Assembly (NCBI GenBank): GCA_914767885.1
Contig: CAJZBQ010000012.1
Location: forward strand, 124,001 to 188,000
DNA length: 64,000 nt
Direction of reading: 5' to 3'
Source: Blepharisma stoltei
Taxonomy: Eukaryota; Ciliophora; Heterotrichea; Heterotrichida; Blepharismidae
Shown here: positions 53,801 through 63,872 of the stretch, piece by piece
Position numbering within the stretch: position 1 is the stretch's first letter
Layout: each line of letters opens with the position of its first letter
Notes under the pieces: model-generated
What the model was told of the DNA's origin: nothing
Database searches by the model: none
What the model saw: the letters and a program-made list of their open reading frames with translations, nothing else
Made by a program: the position numbers and the translations under genes

Positions 53801-54209
53801 ATAAATAAATCTTTGGAATCTGGATTGTTGATCACTATCGTAGTTAGCTTATTAAGCCAAATTAAAAATGCCAGTTAGAGAATAGGGCTCGGGTCCTACA
53901 TCTTTGCTCAGTGAGAATTTCATGACTTATTGAGAGTCTGGCTCAAAAGAATGGGTCTACACTGTGTCTGGTGTAGATCAGAGAAGTCCTAAGTGGCTTG
54001 GGGACAGAAACAGTTTTAACAGTTAGGCCAACCCGCCTTACGTTATTTAAAGCTGCGGTCCAAGCTGATACCAAAAAGTACGGCTCTTGAAGAGTTATCA
54101 TAAACTTAAACTTATTAAGGGCTGATATATCAATAAGATATTTATCAGATCTTGATGTTAGATAACGCAACCAAATTTGAAAGTCTTGTTGGATACTTGC
54201 TTCATGCAT
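50872..54209 (-). CDS. RasGAP-domain protein with coiled coil (829 aa, four eliminated segments)
   Basis: From ATG 54209, segments 53848-54110 (insertion plus one target copy), 52942-53096, 51952-52008 and 51314-51686 must be removed; 2,490 nt remain. The N-terminal third is helical, repeat-like (LTTIVINNPDSKDLFIPLL). A RasGAP domain spans about residues 170-430: LYLRDKGTEAMVTNLL fits the arginine-finger block (usually LFRGNTLATK), and GLLIVRLLAPYIFNPALVG fits the FLRxxxPAxxxP signature. The C-terminal 250 residues have Pro/Lys-rich linkers, TQTD repeats and a coiled coil (EHNKLKNQIEKMLQYQTQES). It would stimulate GTP hydrolysis by a Ras-family protein. Trp is TGA at ISPWLCKY, DDYWNEM and FEWKKCPE. 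Confidence 0.85.
51314..51686. mobile_element. MITE family C IES, 373 bp, with TCA instead of TA ends
   Basis: Flanked by TCA at 51314-51316 and 51687-51689. Left: direct copies of CCCTCGAAGTTCGACCAAGA (51323) and CCTCAAAGTTCGACCAAGA (51382). Right: hairpin of CCTCGAAGTTCGACCAAAAT with its complement (51634-51683). Removal gives SEVLAEHNKLKNQ in frame. Confidence 0.9.
51952..52008. other. IES, 57 bp, in RasGAP gene
   Basis: TA at 51952-51953 and 52009-52010. Removal gives LTLSHFKRVSDLKIS. Confidence 0.8.
52942..53096. mobile_element. Palindromic 155-bp IES in RasGAP gene
   Basis: TA at 52942-52943 and 53097-53098. It is almost wholly one inverted repeat: GATTTTCCCATGGATGGTGC / AATTTCCTGTGGATGGCGC and GGCCTTGATTTTCCTACAGG / GGTCTTGATTTTCTCACTGG, with a centre of about 20 bp. 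Removal gives ASRYDISTFIKTEQY. Confidence 0.9.
53848..54119. mobile_element. 254-bp insertion with 9-bp duplication in RasGAP gene
   Basis: CTTATTAAG at 53848-53856 and 54111-54119 flanks 53857-54110. No inverted ends; moderately GC-rich. Taking out insert plus one copy (263 bp) gives DISALNKLTTIVINN in frame. TA lies inside the duplication. Confidence 0.82.
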
Positions 54210-54827
54210 TGAATTTTATGAAGATAAATGGTTTTTATTATCTTAAAACTTAATATAATGGATATGAAAAGAGATGAAAGATGATCAATAAATTTAAATT
54301 TTTCTTATTTTTATATGGAAATACTAAATTTTGGTTTAGATATGCTATAGATAAATATGCTGAAAAATAATTCTTAGGATTCGAAATATCAAAGAAGTAT
54401 TAGATTAGGAGGCCAATTATATGCTATATTATCAACAAATATAGTAGGGCTCTATTAAATTGCTTCTTAAATCTGTTAAATATTTTTATGATTGATATAA
54501 ACCGTTTTGGCAAATGCTTAATAAATAGATCTTGTCGATAAAAATAGCTAATAATTGCTAAAATACTCGGATGCTCACTTGAAGAGGGTTTAAACTTATC
54601 ATAAAAGCTAGGACAGTAATTTTAAATATGAATAAATAAAGCAAAGAAATTCTAATTTATTGTGATGGCAGTAAACTGATATTAGTTTACAATGGTTAGG
54701 CTTCATCATTATCTACCCTTGAGGCAGTACTTATATGCACTTATTAATTTATTCAAGCACAATTACTATTGATATCAAATTGCTTAAAGATACCAAAACT
54801 GTTGCAATATAAATATTTTATTTATAA
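54210..54827. other. Intergenic, AT-rich
   Basis: About 620 bp between the RasGAP start and the 3' end of the next minus-strand gene. No ORF or MITE end seen. Confidence 0.6.
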
Positions 54828-56074
54828 TTACATTGATTTAAATAGATTTTCAGTTCTTGTATACACTTCCCACAGCTCCGCATTGTCTATTCCTGCTATT
54901 TTCGGTTTTTCTCTAATTGAAGCTATTTTTGTTATTATCCTTTCCTTTTCAAAATCTTCAATCAGCCCTTTCGCTAAAATTTCATTCAAGCTTTCATATA
55001 GTTTTTCATATTCTTTTATTTTTGATTTATAGACTTCTTTTTCTCTATTGATAATTTCAATCCTCTTTTTTATTACTTCAATGCTTTTTTGGTTATTTAC
55101 CTTCGTATTTGTCAATGCATCAAAGTTTCCTTTAGCTTCTTGAAATTTTGAAATTTGTGCAATAATATTAATGTTAATGTTATAGGCTGGGTATTTAAAT
55201 TCTCTACTTCCAGAAGCGTGTTAGAACAAGCGAATTGGGTAGACTTGTACCTCTGGTACCTCTGAGCCCAGGCCGAAACCCCCGGTTTCTCGGTATTAGG
55301 TTGCCCTTTTTGTGTCCTCAGACCCTTGCCGGGCACCACCATTTCCAACTCAGTCCCTTCGCCTTCTAAGGCCAACTGTACTTACCCTGGTCGGTGTCAT
55401 CCTTTTATAGGACTCTTTAAGCCGAAGGCACCGCCGTGTTTTTAAGTCTAGCCTACCTCCCCTTTTTGCAGATCATCCCTGAGAAAAATTCAACGACTTC
55501 CGTGATTCTGGGCAAAGCCATCAACAGCAACTTGAGCAGGGAAATCACCCTGCTCTATTTCGGGCATCCATTGGCAAGGGCGCTGCTGAAAAAAGGATTC
55601 ATGATTAACTGCCCAAGGATCAGGTCACAAATCTGCGGATCTGTGCTTGTGCCCATCCCTTCTGCACTCCTGATGTTGTTGGGCTATATCATTCCTCCTG
55701 AAAAACCATGCCCGGATATACACGGGTTACCATCACACAAGAGGGACGGGTCGGACGTAATACGCCATTTTATGTATGTATGAAATTTGTGCAATAAATC
55801 TTGTTTTTTCTTCATCGGGCTTTGGATCTTTTCGCTTGCTTAGCTTGGAATTTTTAGGCTTAAAAAACGAGCCTTTAATGTGTTGAGTTTTTGTTAGACT
55901 TTTTAGAGATAAGGTTTCGAAAAATTTTGGCTTTGTTGTCATTGGGAATATTGGAGTTATAAGTTTGGTTGATAACTCTTCATCAATTAGTTGAATTGAC
56001 ATTCTTTTGCGATGGTGAGGCTTTAAATTCGATAAAGAATTGTCTCTGAAGGCTGATAATGGGCGTGCTGACAT
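54828..56074 (-). CDS. Small basic coiled-coil protein (204 aa) split by a retroposon
   Basis: The N-terminal part (MSARPLSAFRDNSLSNLKPH, basic, Ser/Thr-rich) ends at TRFIAQIS; the C-terminal part resumes KFQEAKGNFDALTNTKVN and is a coiled coil (VIKKRIEIINREKEVYKSKI). Removing the 615-bp insert with one 17-bp duplication gives 615 nt in one frame. No family recognised; the helical half resembles dynein-docking or cytoskeletal coiled coils only in composition. Confidence 0.78.
55149..55797 (+). mobile_element. GC-rich retroposon, 615 bp, 17-bp duplication, TATG-type tail
   Basis: TGAAATTTGTGCAATAA flanks it at 55149-55165 and 55781-55797. The insert (55166-55780) ends with ATGTATGTA, a short tandem tail like that of the SINE at 38.5 kb. 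Both share CTTTTATAGG followed by a GGCACCGC block near the 3' part. The plus frame 55436-55783 is open but matches nothing I know. Confidence 0.82.
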
Positions 56075-56764
56075 ATTTTATCCAACGTCTTAGGAATTAT
56101 ATGGAAGCTTTGTCCATTATTATTTTAGGAAGAAAATTAGAACTATGCTAATTGTGTATAACTAAATTCAAAATCAGTAGTGACAAATTAAAAATAGCTG
56201 TAAAGTTAAAACGTCTTTACGATTATCATTCATATATTGCAAGGTAATCTCTTCAAATGAAATGGAAAAATTAATTGCAAAAACAACAAAAATGGTAAAA
56301 TATTAGCTCTTTCTATTTGATAAAGAAAAATTTTCTTGGATTATAGTAAAAAAATAAAAAAAACAGAAATTATAAATATTTTTTATATAAAGTGCTCAAA
56401 GATATTTTAATCCACTGTATTTCTAGTAAACCATTTTGTTTAATTTCATAAATTAAGCAATTTCATCGATATATTTTTTTCTTTATTAAATATTCCTATG
56501 GACAAAAAATGACTGTTTACTTGTATTAAATGGAGGGGTAAGAGAAAATACATAAGCCAATTTTAAAATTTCAAGAATTAGTCTTGATATGAATAGTCTT
56601 TAAGAAATATAAACTTAAATGCAAAAACGCAATTTAAATGAGAAAATATTTTTATTGCATAGCTTAGATGTAAACTCATATAGTGAAAGCAGAGTTTTAA
56701 GAAATAAATGCTTTTTTGTTGAAAATATTTTGTGAATGATCTAAATGATAATCTAGATTTATAA
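56075..56764. other. Bidirectional intergenic region
   Basis: 690 bp between divergent genes, AT-rich, no element seen. Confidence 0.6.
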
Positions 56765-57870
56765 ATGAAAAAATCGAGGTCACAAGTAAGAAGATCAACT
56801 TGTAGCATTTCGCATGTTCTGCATAAAATAGATACTTTAGAGTCAAAAACAAAGCGAGTTTTATATGCCTTGGGCTATAGAAGCAGCGAAATTTCTAAGA
56901 CTTTCAGACAAATGATAACGGTGTGTAATTCTGTATCAATTGTATTTCTTCAATTTGATTTATTGCATGAAGCTCTTTACGTTCTTCAAAAAGCTGTGCA
57001 AACTGATACATGCATGTTTTTTGAAGGAGAATTTGAGGATAGGACATGGCAGAGCCGGCCATTAATATATTGCAACTTGGGATATTTACTTTTAATTCTC
57101 CCTTTAAATTTATTCTAAACTTATTTTATATAAAAATTTTGATGTATTTTTAATTAAATTAAATTGTTTTATATTTAAAAAGATTAAGAGTTAAAGACTA
57201 CACAGGAAGTTTGAAATTTTTATATGACGCAGAAAGCCTACTAATAGAAATAAAACAAATGTCAAACGTCGGGCAAGAAGCTAACTTAGGTGATATGGCT
57301 TTATCACACGCTGCTATTACATTCCTTGTTCTTTGTAGCATCCAAAGATATGAGCAAGCAGAAAAATATTTAGAGTCTGCTACCGAGCAGCTAAATTTAA
57401 TCATTAGAGGTGATCGACAAAGTAGGATAAATCGATCAGGCTGCTCAAACTTATATTGCCTATTTACATTAGCTATTGAAATTATCCAGCTTGTTAATGG
57501 TGGAGATCTCGCTGCTGCTTTATCAAGATGCAAAAGTACATTAAAACAAATAAAAGAAGAAAAATCAGCATCAACAGCTTTATTAGAAAAATTTGTAAAA
57601 TCTGGAAGCTATGATGAAGGGATCAATATTTTATTATCAGACGAATATAGAAGCATAATGTTTATCACAACATTTTTCCCTTTTATCGCCCCAAGAACTC
57701 CTGTAATTAATTTTTCAGAACTTTCACGAGCACAAGAAAAAGCCAGGGCAAATCCACTTACAAAAAGAGAAATGGCAACTATAATAAGCGCTACAGCTCG
57801 CCACGAAGGACAAGACAATTATGCATTAATTATGAAAGATGCTTTAGCTAATGCTAAAAAAACAATATAA
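56765..57870 (+). CDS. Helical-repeat (TPR-like) protein (337 aa, one IES)
   Basis: Removing the 92-bp IES 57093-57184 joins LIYCNLGYLLLRVKDYTGSL and yields 1,014 nt. The protein is a run of amphipathic helix pairs: LLHEALYVLQKAVQTD, then SLKFLYDAESLLIEIKQM, LGDMALSHAAITFLVLCS and YEQAEKYLESATEQLNLI. This spacing resembles TPR or related alpha-solenoids of scaffold proteins. The C-terminus (RANPLTKREMATIISATARHEG) is not repeat-like. Function unknown. The next gene starts 50 bp downstream on the same strand. Confidence 0.75.
57093..57184. other. IES in the TPR-like gene, 92 bp
   Basis: TA at 57093-57094 and 57185-57186. The left end TTCTCCCTTTAAATT resembles the family D tip; the right end does not. 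Confidence 0.8.
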
Positions 57871-57919
57871 TTATTATGTAATTTTCCAGTTAAATAAACC
57901 TACTAATTTAACAATTCTA

Positions 57920-59266
57920 ATGGATTATTTACTTTCACCGAAACTTGAGTTTTGTGCTATAGGAAAATCAAGTATTTCAAGGTCAAGATTTACTTGTGCG
58001 CAAACTGATTATTTTAATCCTTTGACACATAAAGTAAAGCTTGCTCTAGAACAACTTTATGGGAATTTGCAAACAGCTTGAACTCATCTTAAACATTGGC
58101 TACCTGAAGAGCTTAGTATTAGTGATATTGAAGTACTGCTTGATTTTCTCAAAATAAATAGCACTGAAAACGACCTTAAATCACTATTAGGACCAAATTT
58201 TAAAAAAACAATTTCATTTGATTCATTCCAAAAACTTTTTGTATCAGAAGAATTCAAAGGCCAAGGGTTGCTAATAACAGAAACAGACACAAATAAAAAT
58301 TCTCAAGCTATTATCAAATTAATAACTCATTTGAAAGGAAAATTTGAAAACATAAGGGAAATGTCGACATCAATTTTTGGGAGCCACATGTTTTTGTCAA
58401 TCCACGAGTTTTTTAAGGTATGTGAGGTGCTTCATATTGATTTTGACATGATAGAAAAAACTGAACTCCAAAACTTGCTTGACCCTGGAGAATTAGGGAT
58501 TGTTGAAAAAGATTTATTAATGATTTTATTTAAGAAATATGAAAGCAGCGAAGAAGCTGTTCATTTAAACCCAATAGATGAAGAATTTAAAGAAAAAATA
58601 AAAAAAATGTTCCCTAATTTTGAGTCAGCCTTTATATGAGCAACCTCAGGGAGAAAAATAAATTATTTTCAACTGCAGAATCTATTTGATTATTTAGGGA
58701 TCCCTTATAATGAATATACCCTTAAAACTTTTTTAAAGAGACATTCATCTACAGGAAATTTGAAAATCCAAGATCTAAAGAAAATATGAGAAGGGTCTGG
58801 GCTCTGCTCAAGATCGCATTGTCGTTCTCCTGCAAAGCAATTTACTGATTATTGTAATATTCATAGCAGAAATTTTAGTGAAAGAGGAAAAATGGCAATT
58901 GGAAAATTGCTGAAGGAAAGCGATCATATGAAATCGAAGAAAATTGTCAAATCGTTAGATAAACTGAAAATAAAATCAGGATTTAAATTAAGTGTTGGAG
59001 AGCTCAAATGTAATCTTTCGCCTTTTTTCAGGTCAAAAGCAGATTTATGCGCGCATGACTGAAAAGGAATTATTGAGTATTTGAAAACGTCTCGAAATGC
59101 GTCACCAAAAAGAATTTTAATGAAGCCAATTGATAAGAGGCATCACTCATTAACACCAATACCAAAAGCAGGAGGATTTCATCCAAGTCCAATAAAACAA
59201 AATAAATCACAAATTGCAGAAGGGACTTTACTTTCAATATCTGTAAACGCATCTGTAAGTAATTAA
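57920..59266 (+). CDS. Hypothetical protein (448 aa)
   Basis: Open from ATG 57920 to the stop at 59266 with TGA=Trp at several sites (LQTAWTHLKHW, AFIWATSGRK, AHDWKGIIEYL). The middle is helical and may hold divergent EF-hand-like units (SIHEFFKVCEVLHIDFDMIE; GELGIVEKDLLMILFKKYE). A Cys/His cluster CSRSHCRSPAKQFTDYCNIH near residue 295 could bind zinc. The C-terminal 50 residues are basic with SPKR and TPIPK motifs. No firm family assignment. Confidence 0.75.
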
Positions 59267-59530
59267 ATTATTATTTAAATAAATAAAAATTAGATTTCTT
59301 TTAAAATAATATTAATAATTTTTCAATTTTAAATATGATGTGCACAGATGCCAAATTTCAAAAATAGCTATTTTGACAGCGCGGCAGATATGATTTATAT
59401 CAATCTCAATAATTAAGAAAATAATATTCAAAAGCTCGCGTAAATAATTAAATTTGTTAATAAATTATTTTCCCTATCATCCTGATTTATCAATATATGC
59501 ACTAAATACAATTATAAATTGTTATAATTT
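59267..59530. other. Short intergenic region upstream of PP1
   Basis: AT-rich spacer of 264 bp with no feature seen. Confidence 0.5.
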
Positions 59531-60520
59531 ATGGTCTCCAATCCTTCTGATTTAAACATAGACAGCATTATTGATAAGCTTTTAGAAGTAAGAGGCTCGA
59601 GACCAGGAAGGCAAGTAAATCTTACAGAACAAGAAGTTAGAGGATTATGCATCAGATCTCGAGAAGTTTTTATGTCACAGCCTATTTTACTAGAACTTGA
59701 AGCGCCTTTGAAAATCTGTGGAGACATTCACGGGCAATATTATGACTTGCTCCGACTATTTGAATACGGTGGTTTTCCTCCTGAATCCAATTATCTTTTT
59801 CTTGGAGATTACGTCGATCGAGGGAAACAAAGCTTAGAAACAATTTGCCTTCTGCTTGCTTACAAAATAAAATACCCAGAAAATTTCTTTTTACTTCGAG
59901 GAAACCACGAATGTGCGTCAATAAATCGAATTTATGGGTTTTACGACGAATGCAAGAGGAGATATAACATAAAGCTATGGAAAACTTTTACAGACTGCTT
60001 TAACTGTATGCCAGTTGCGGGGCTTATTGATGACAAAATATTTTGTATGCATGGAGGCTTGTCTCCAGACCTTACGAACATGGAACAGGTCAGACGAATT
60101 ATGAGACCAATTGACGTCCCTGATACTGGACTTTTATGTGATTTATTATGGAGTGACCCTGATAAAGAAGCGCAAGGTTGGGGAGAAAATGAAAGAGGAG
60201 TCTCTTTTACATTTGGCGCTGAAATTGTTAGCCAATTTTTGAAAAGGCAAGACTTAGATTTAATTTGTAGAGCACATCAAGTTGTTGAAGATGGCTACGA
60301 ATTTTTTGCAAAAAGACAGCTGGTTACATTGTTTTCAGCACCAAATTATTGTGGAGAGTTTGACAATGCTGGGGCTATTATGAGTATCGATGAAAGCTTG
60401 ATGTGCAGCTTTCAAATATTGAAGCCAGCTGAAAAAAAATTGGGAGCAATGGCTGGGATGTCAGCTGGAAGGCCTTATACTCCTCCGAGAGCAAAAATCC
60501 CGCAAAAGAGTTTTACTTAA
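59531..60520 (+). CDS. Protein phosphatase 1 catalytic subunit
   Basis: A 329-aa uninterrupted protein with all PPP-family metal motifs: GDIHGQ (about residue 64), GDYVDRG (about 92), LRGNHE (about 121), and [13 protein letters not shown] and [14 protein letters not shown] near the C-terminus. Length, the SAPNYCG loop and the short tail identify PP1 rather than PP2A or calcineurin. It dephosphorylates Ser/Thr and is directed by regulatory subunits. No IES or intron. The start ATG lies 9 nt after an in-frame AT-rich leader with no earlier ATG. Confidence 0.97.
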   Translation: MVSNPSDLNIDSIIDKLLEVRGSRPGRQVNLTEQEVRGLCIRSREVFMSQPILLELEAPLKICGDIHGQYYDLLRLFEYGGFPPESNYLFLGDYVDRGKQSLETICLLLAYKIKYPENFFLLRGNHECASINRIYGFYDECKRRYNIKLWKTFTDCFNCMPVAGLIDDKIFCMHGGLSPDLTNMEQVRRIMRPIDVPDTGLLCDLLWSDPDKEAQGWGENERGVSFTFGAEIVSQFLKRQDLDLICRAHQVVEDGYEFFAKRQLVTLFSAPNYCGEFDNAGAIMSIDESLMCSFQILKPAEKKLGAMAGMSAGRPYTPPRAKIPQKSFT

Positions 60521-60777
60521 ATACTAAACTAACAAACAATCTAAATTTTATAAAATACACAAAAATAATTTTTTTTTAATTTTACATCTTTTGCTTAAAT
60601 CTCTATCATTATTAATTTTAGCTTTCATTTGTTAATGATTTAGATAAGTTTGCTTTTTAATTTTGAAAAAAGTTCAAATATCATATTATCACTGTAGAAA
60701 TAAAATGCACTTGCGATAAACTTAAGTATTTAATTTTTTATTGGTAGATTTTAGGATATAAATATTGAATATTTTGA
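60521..60777. other. Short intergenic region upstream of histidine kinase
   Basis: AT-rich spacer of 257 bp with no feature seen. Confidence 0.5.
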
Positions 60778-63359
60778 ATGGAAGTCAAACAAAATTGGTG
60801 GAAAGAAGAAGTTGAATCTGCGTACAAAGTATTAGTAATAACATCGATTATGGGCGTTGTATCAGCTATGCTAAGGGTTGTTAAAGAGCTTATTAATCCA
60901 GCGAACTCTCATTGGACAACTTTCATACCTTTCACTCTGTCATATATACTAGTTTGTGCATTGATAACTCTTGCTTCAAAATCAAGTAGCAAATATAAAT
61001 ACTTTATCTTGATATTCATGGCAGAGTTTTATAATATTGCTTTGTCCTATTATTCTAAAAGACTTATACAAGGCTCTTTCTTTGAAATGTTTGCATTTAT
61101 TCTTACTAAATCACTCTATTTAAATTTTCACCAGAATTTAAAGGGTAATTTTTCTTTTAAAAACAAAACTATAAAAATAATTTTATATAATTTTTAGGCT
61201 AGGAGTGCTAACTTTGTTTCAGTAGTTTTCTTCTTAAACTAATTATAGATAAATTTATGGTTTGGCAAAAATAATTTAGGTATATAAAGCTTTTACATCG
61301 GTGGATTAATTTCTCTGCAATGGAAACTTTGCTGACACTTTATTACAATTTAAAAGGGGGGAGTAAAGCAGATATCTTAGAAACCCTAATTAATGGGAAT
61401 ATTAATTCTCTTCTAAATAGCAATTTTTTTTTATTTTATATTTATATATAAAAAGAAATTCTAGATTATTTTGTTAGCTAGCATTTTTAATAAATTGGTT
61501 TAACGATTATAAATCTTTGAAGAAAAAAATTATCATCTTATATGAACTTAAATATTTTTTTTTTGCTATTGTCCTGAGTTAGAGCACAGTATCAATTTCC
61601 TATAACGCATACAAAATTCGGATACTCTTGTATTATAATTATTCATATGTACCTTTGGCATTATGAAGTTTATGATGATTTTTCAAAATTAGTTTTTCAT
61701 ACACTAATTTTTCTTTTTACCTGTGGTGTCTTTTGATCTCATTCCTTAAAAATTTCATATGAGCATTTTGCTTACAGGAATCAGCTTGAAATTACAGCGA
61801 ACCGATTAAACACAATTACACAGTCACTTTTTGATGGAATAATTATAGTTTCATCATCAGGTGAAATTAAATTCTTTAACGAAAAATCTTTGCATTTATT
61901 AAACATAGAAGAAAGTAATTTAAAGCATCTGCTTTGTGAAATTCAATATGCAAATAAAAAAAAATTTTCCCATTTTAGTGTCACCAATCTGCTATGAGAT
62001 GATATTAATTATCTTCTTAGCAATCCAAATACACTAGAAAATGAATTAGGAATAACATTATCGGCTGCCATTAACCTTGAATGAAAAGCTTGCAATACAA
62101 TTTGGGAAGGTCAACCTGCATTATTTCTTTCAATTAAAAATGCAAATCACATTATCATTTTAGAAGAAGATATCGCTAAAGAAAACCTAAAAAACTTAAT
62201 ATTGCGTTCTGCATCCCATGAGCTAAAAACCCCTTTGAACTCAATTCTTCACTTTACTAATGAACTTCTTGAAAATTTTAGTCTAAAAAACGAAGAAATT
62301 AAGAAAAAATTAATGACAATATCAGTCTCAAGCAAACTCATGGTATCTTTAATAAATGATCTTCTTGATTATTCAAAAATTTTAGCAGAAGAGCTTAAAA
62401 TCAATAAAATACATTGCGATATTAGAAGCATTATTAGCAATACTTGTGATTTAATTCACCTACAAGCTGAAAGAAAAGGGATTTCTGTAATATGCAGAAT
62501 TGATCCAATGCTACCCTCACAATTTTTTATTGATCCCATGAGGTTTAGTCAAGTCCTTTTAAATTTAGTAACAAATGCAGTAAGGCACACTTTGAAAGGA
62601 AAAATTGAAATATCTTGCGTGATGACTCATAAAAATAAATTAAAGTTTTCTGTTGAAGATTCAGGAATTGGGATCGAAAAAAGTGCTTTAGAAAAAATGT
62701 TTAAAAATTTAAATTCTCGTGCAATGCCTTGAATTGATTTAAAAGGTAACGGACTTGGTCTATATATTTCAAATTTATTGATCAAGCTTATGGGTGGAAA
62801 AGGAGTTAAAGCCAATTCGATTCTCGGCAAAGGATCGATCTTTTATTTTTCAATTAATGTCAACGGGCTAAGCAAAGCAGACTGTTTTGATTTTCAAATT
62901 AATAGCAATGAGCTTGAAGAAGATGCATATCCTGAAAAATCTTTTAGAATGCAAAGTTTTAAGGACATTGAAAAAGGTTCAGTACTAATAGTTGATGACG
63001 TTGAGTTTAATCTGGAAGTTTTAGCTACAATTTTAAAGGAATATCAAATTTCTTTCATAGAAGCCTCAAATGGTCAAATTGCTGTTGATAAAGTTATGGA
63101 GAAAGATGCTGCTGGGGTACCATTTAAAGCAATTATCATGGACTGCAGCATGCCTGTAATGGATGGATGAAGTGCAGCAAAAATTATAAATGCTTACTAT
63201 AAGGAAAATAAAATTAAGCATCTCCCAAATATTATTGGATACTCTGCGTATGACGCTGATGAAGACAGAAAATTGTGTTTTGAAAATGGAATGGTTGACT
63301 TTTTACAAAAGCCATGCAAATCTGAAGATCTGATCAGGACTGTTATAAAATATTTATAA
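60778..63359 (+). CDS. Membrane hybrid histidine kinase with receiver domain (749 aa, two IESs)
   Basis: Removing 61146-61363 and 61439-61552 leaves 2,250 nt. Several N-terminal membrane helices (ITSIMGVVSAMLRVV; FIPFTLSYILVCALITLAS; FFLFYIFFLLLSW) are followed by a PAS-like segment (ITQSLFDGIIIVSSSGEIKF). Kinase boxes: H-box SASHELKTPLNSI (His about residue 370), N-box LLNLVTNAVRH (about 488), G1 VEDSGIGI (about 518), G2 GNGLGLYIS (about 548). The receiver has LIVDDVEFN, phospho-Asp in IIMDCSMPVMDG (about 677) and Lys in FLQKPCK (about 733). It autophosphorylates on His and passes phosphate to its own Asp; an output partner is not in the window. Trp codons include TGA. Confidence 0.95.
61146..61363. 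mobile_element. IES in histidine kinase, 218 bp
   Basis: TA at 61146-61147 and 61364-61365. The right end TTTAAAAGGGGGGAGTA is of family D/MITE type; the left end is not C-rich. Removal gives FHQNLKGKADILETL. Confidence 0.82.
61439..61552. other. IES in histidine kinase, 114 bp
   Basis: TA at 61439-61440 and 61553-61554. Removal builds the membrane helix NFFLFYIFFLLLSWVRA. Confidence 0.8.
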
Positions 63360-63872
63360 TAGTGATTGCAAGAATTAGAATATTGTTTGCAAACTATGGG
63401 CCATTTCTAAGTAAATTAATATAAATAAGATTTAATGATTTCAAATCAAATTTAAAGTATAAAGATGAAAAATAGTTGATAAGATTTGATCTAATTAAAA
63501 AAAATTAAAAATATTTCAAAGAGATTCTCAGGATTCAAAATATAATTATAAATTTAAGCCTAAAAGATAGAAAGGCGTTTAAATTGACATCAATGTAATT
63601 AATGAAATTAAAAAATATAGTTAGCGCTTTGCAAAATAATAATAAAACTAACTAAAAATGCCCTTGATATTTTTTTTTATTTCAAATCGGAAACTATTTA
63701 TTTCAAAAGCAATGCAAATGAGCAGTTTTGAGTGGGGGAAAAGATTAACGTACTGAGACTCATGCTTTGATTTAAATCTATGCTATTTTTATATATAAAT
63801 AATTTTTCAAGTAAAATTCGAGTAATGAGCTTTCTTCACTAAAACGGAGTTTTATGTGGCCTTATAATAATT
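63360..63872. other. Intergenic between two kinase-like genes
   Basis: About 510 bp, AT-rich, nothing recognised. Confidence 0.6.

Noticed and set aside
55436-55783. 115-aa plus-strand ORF in the GC-rich retroposon
   Set aside because: No resemblance to reverse transcriptase or any family I know; GC-rich DNA keeps frames open by chance because stops are AT-rich. It lies wholly inside the insert.
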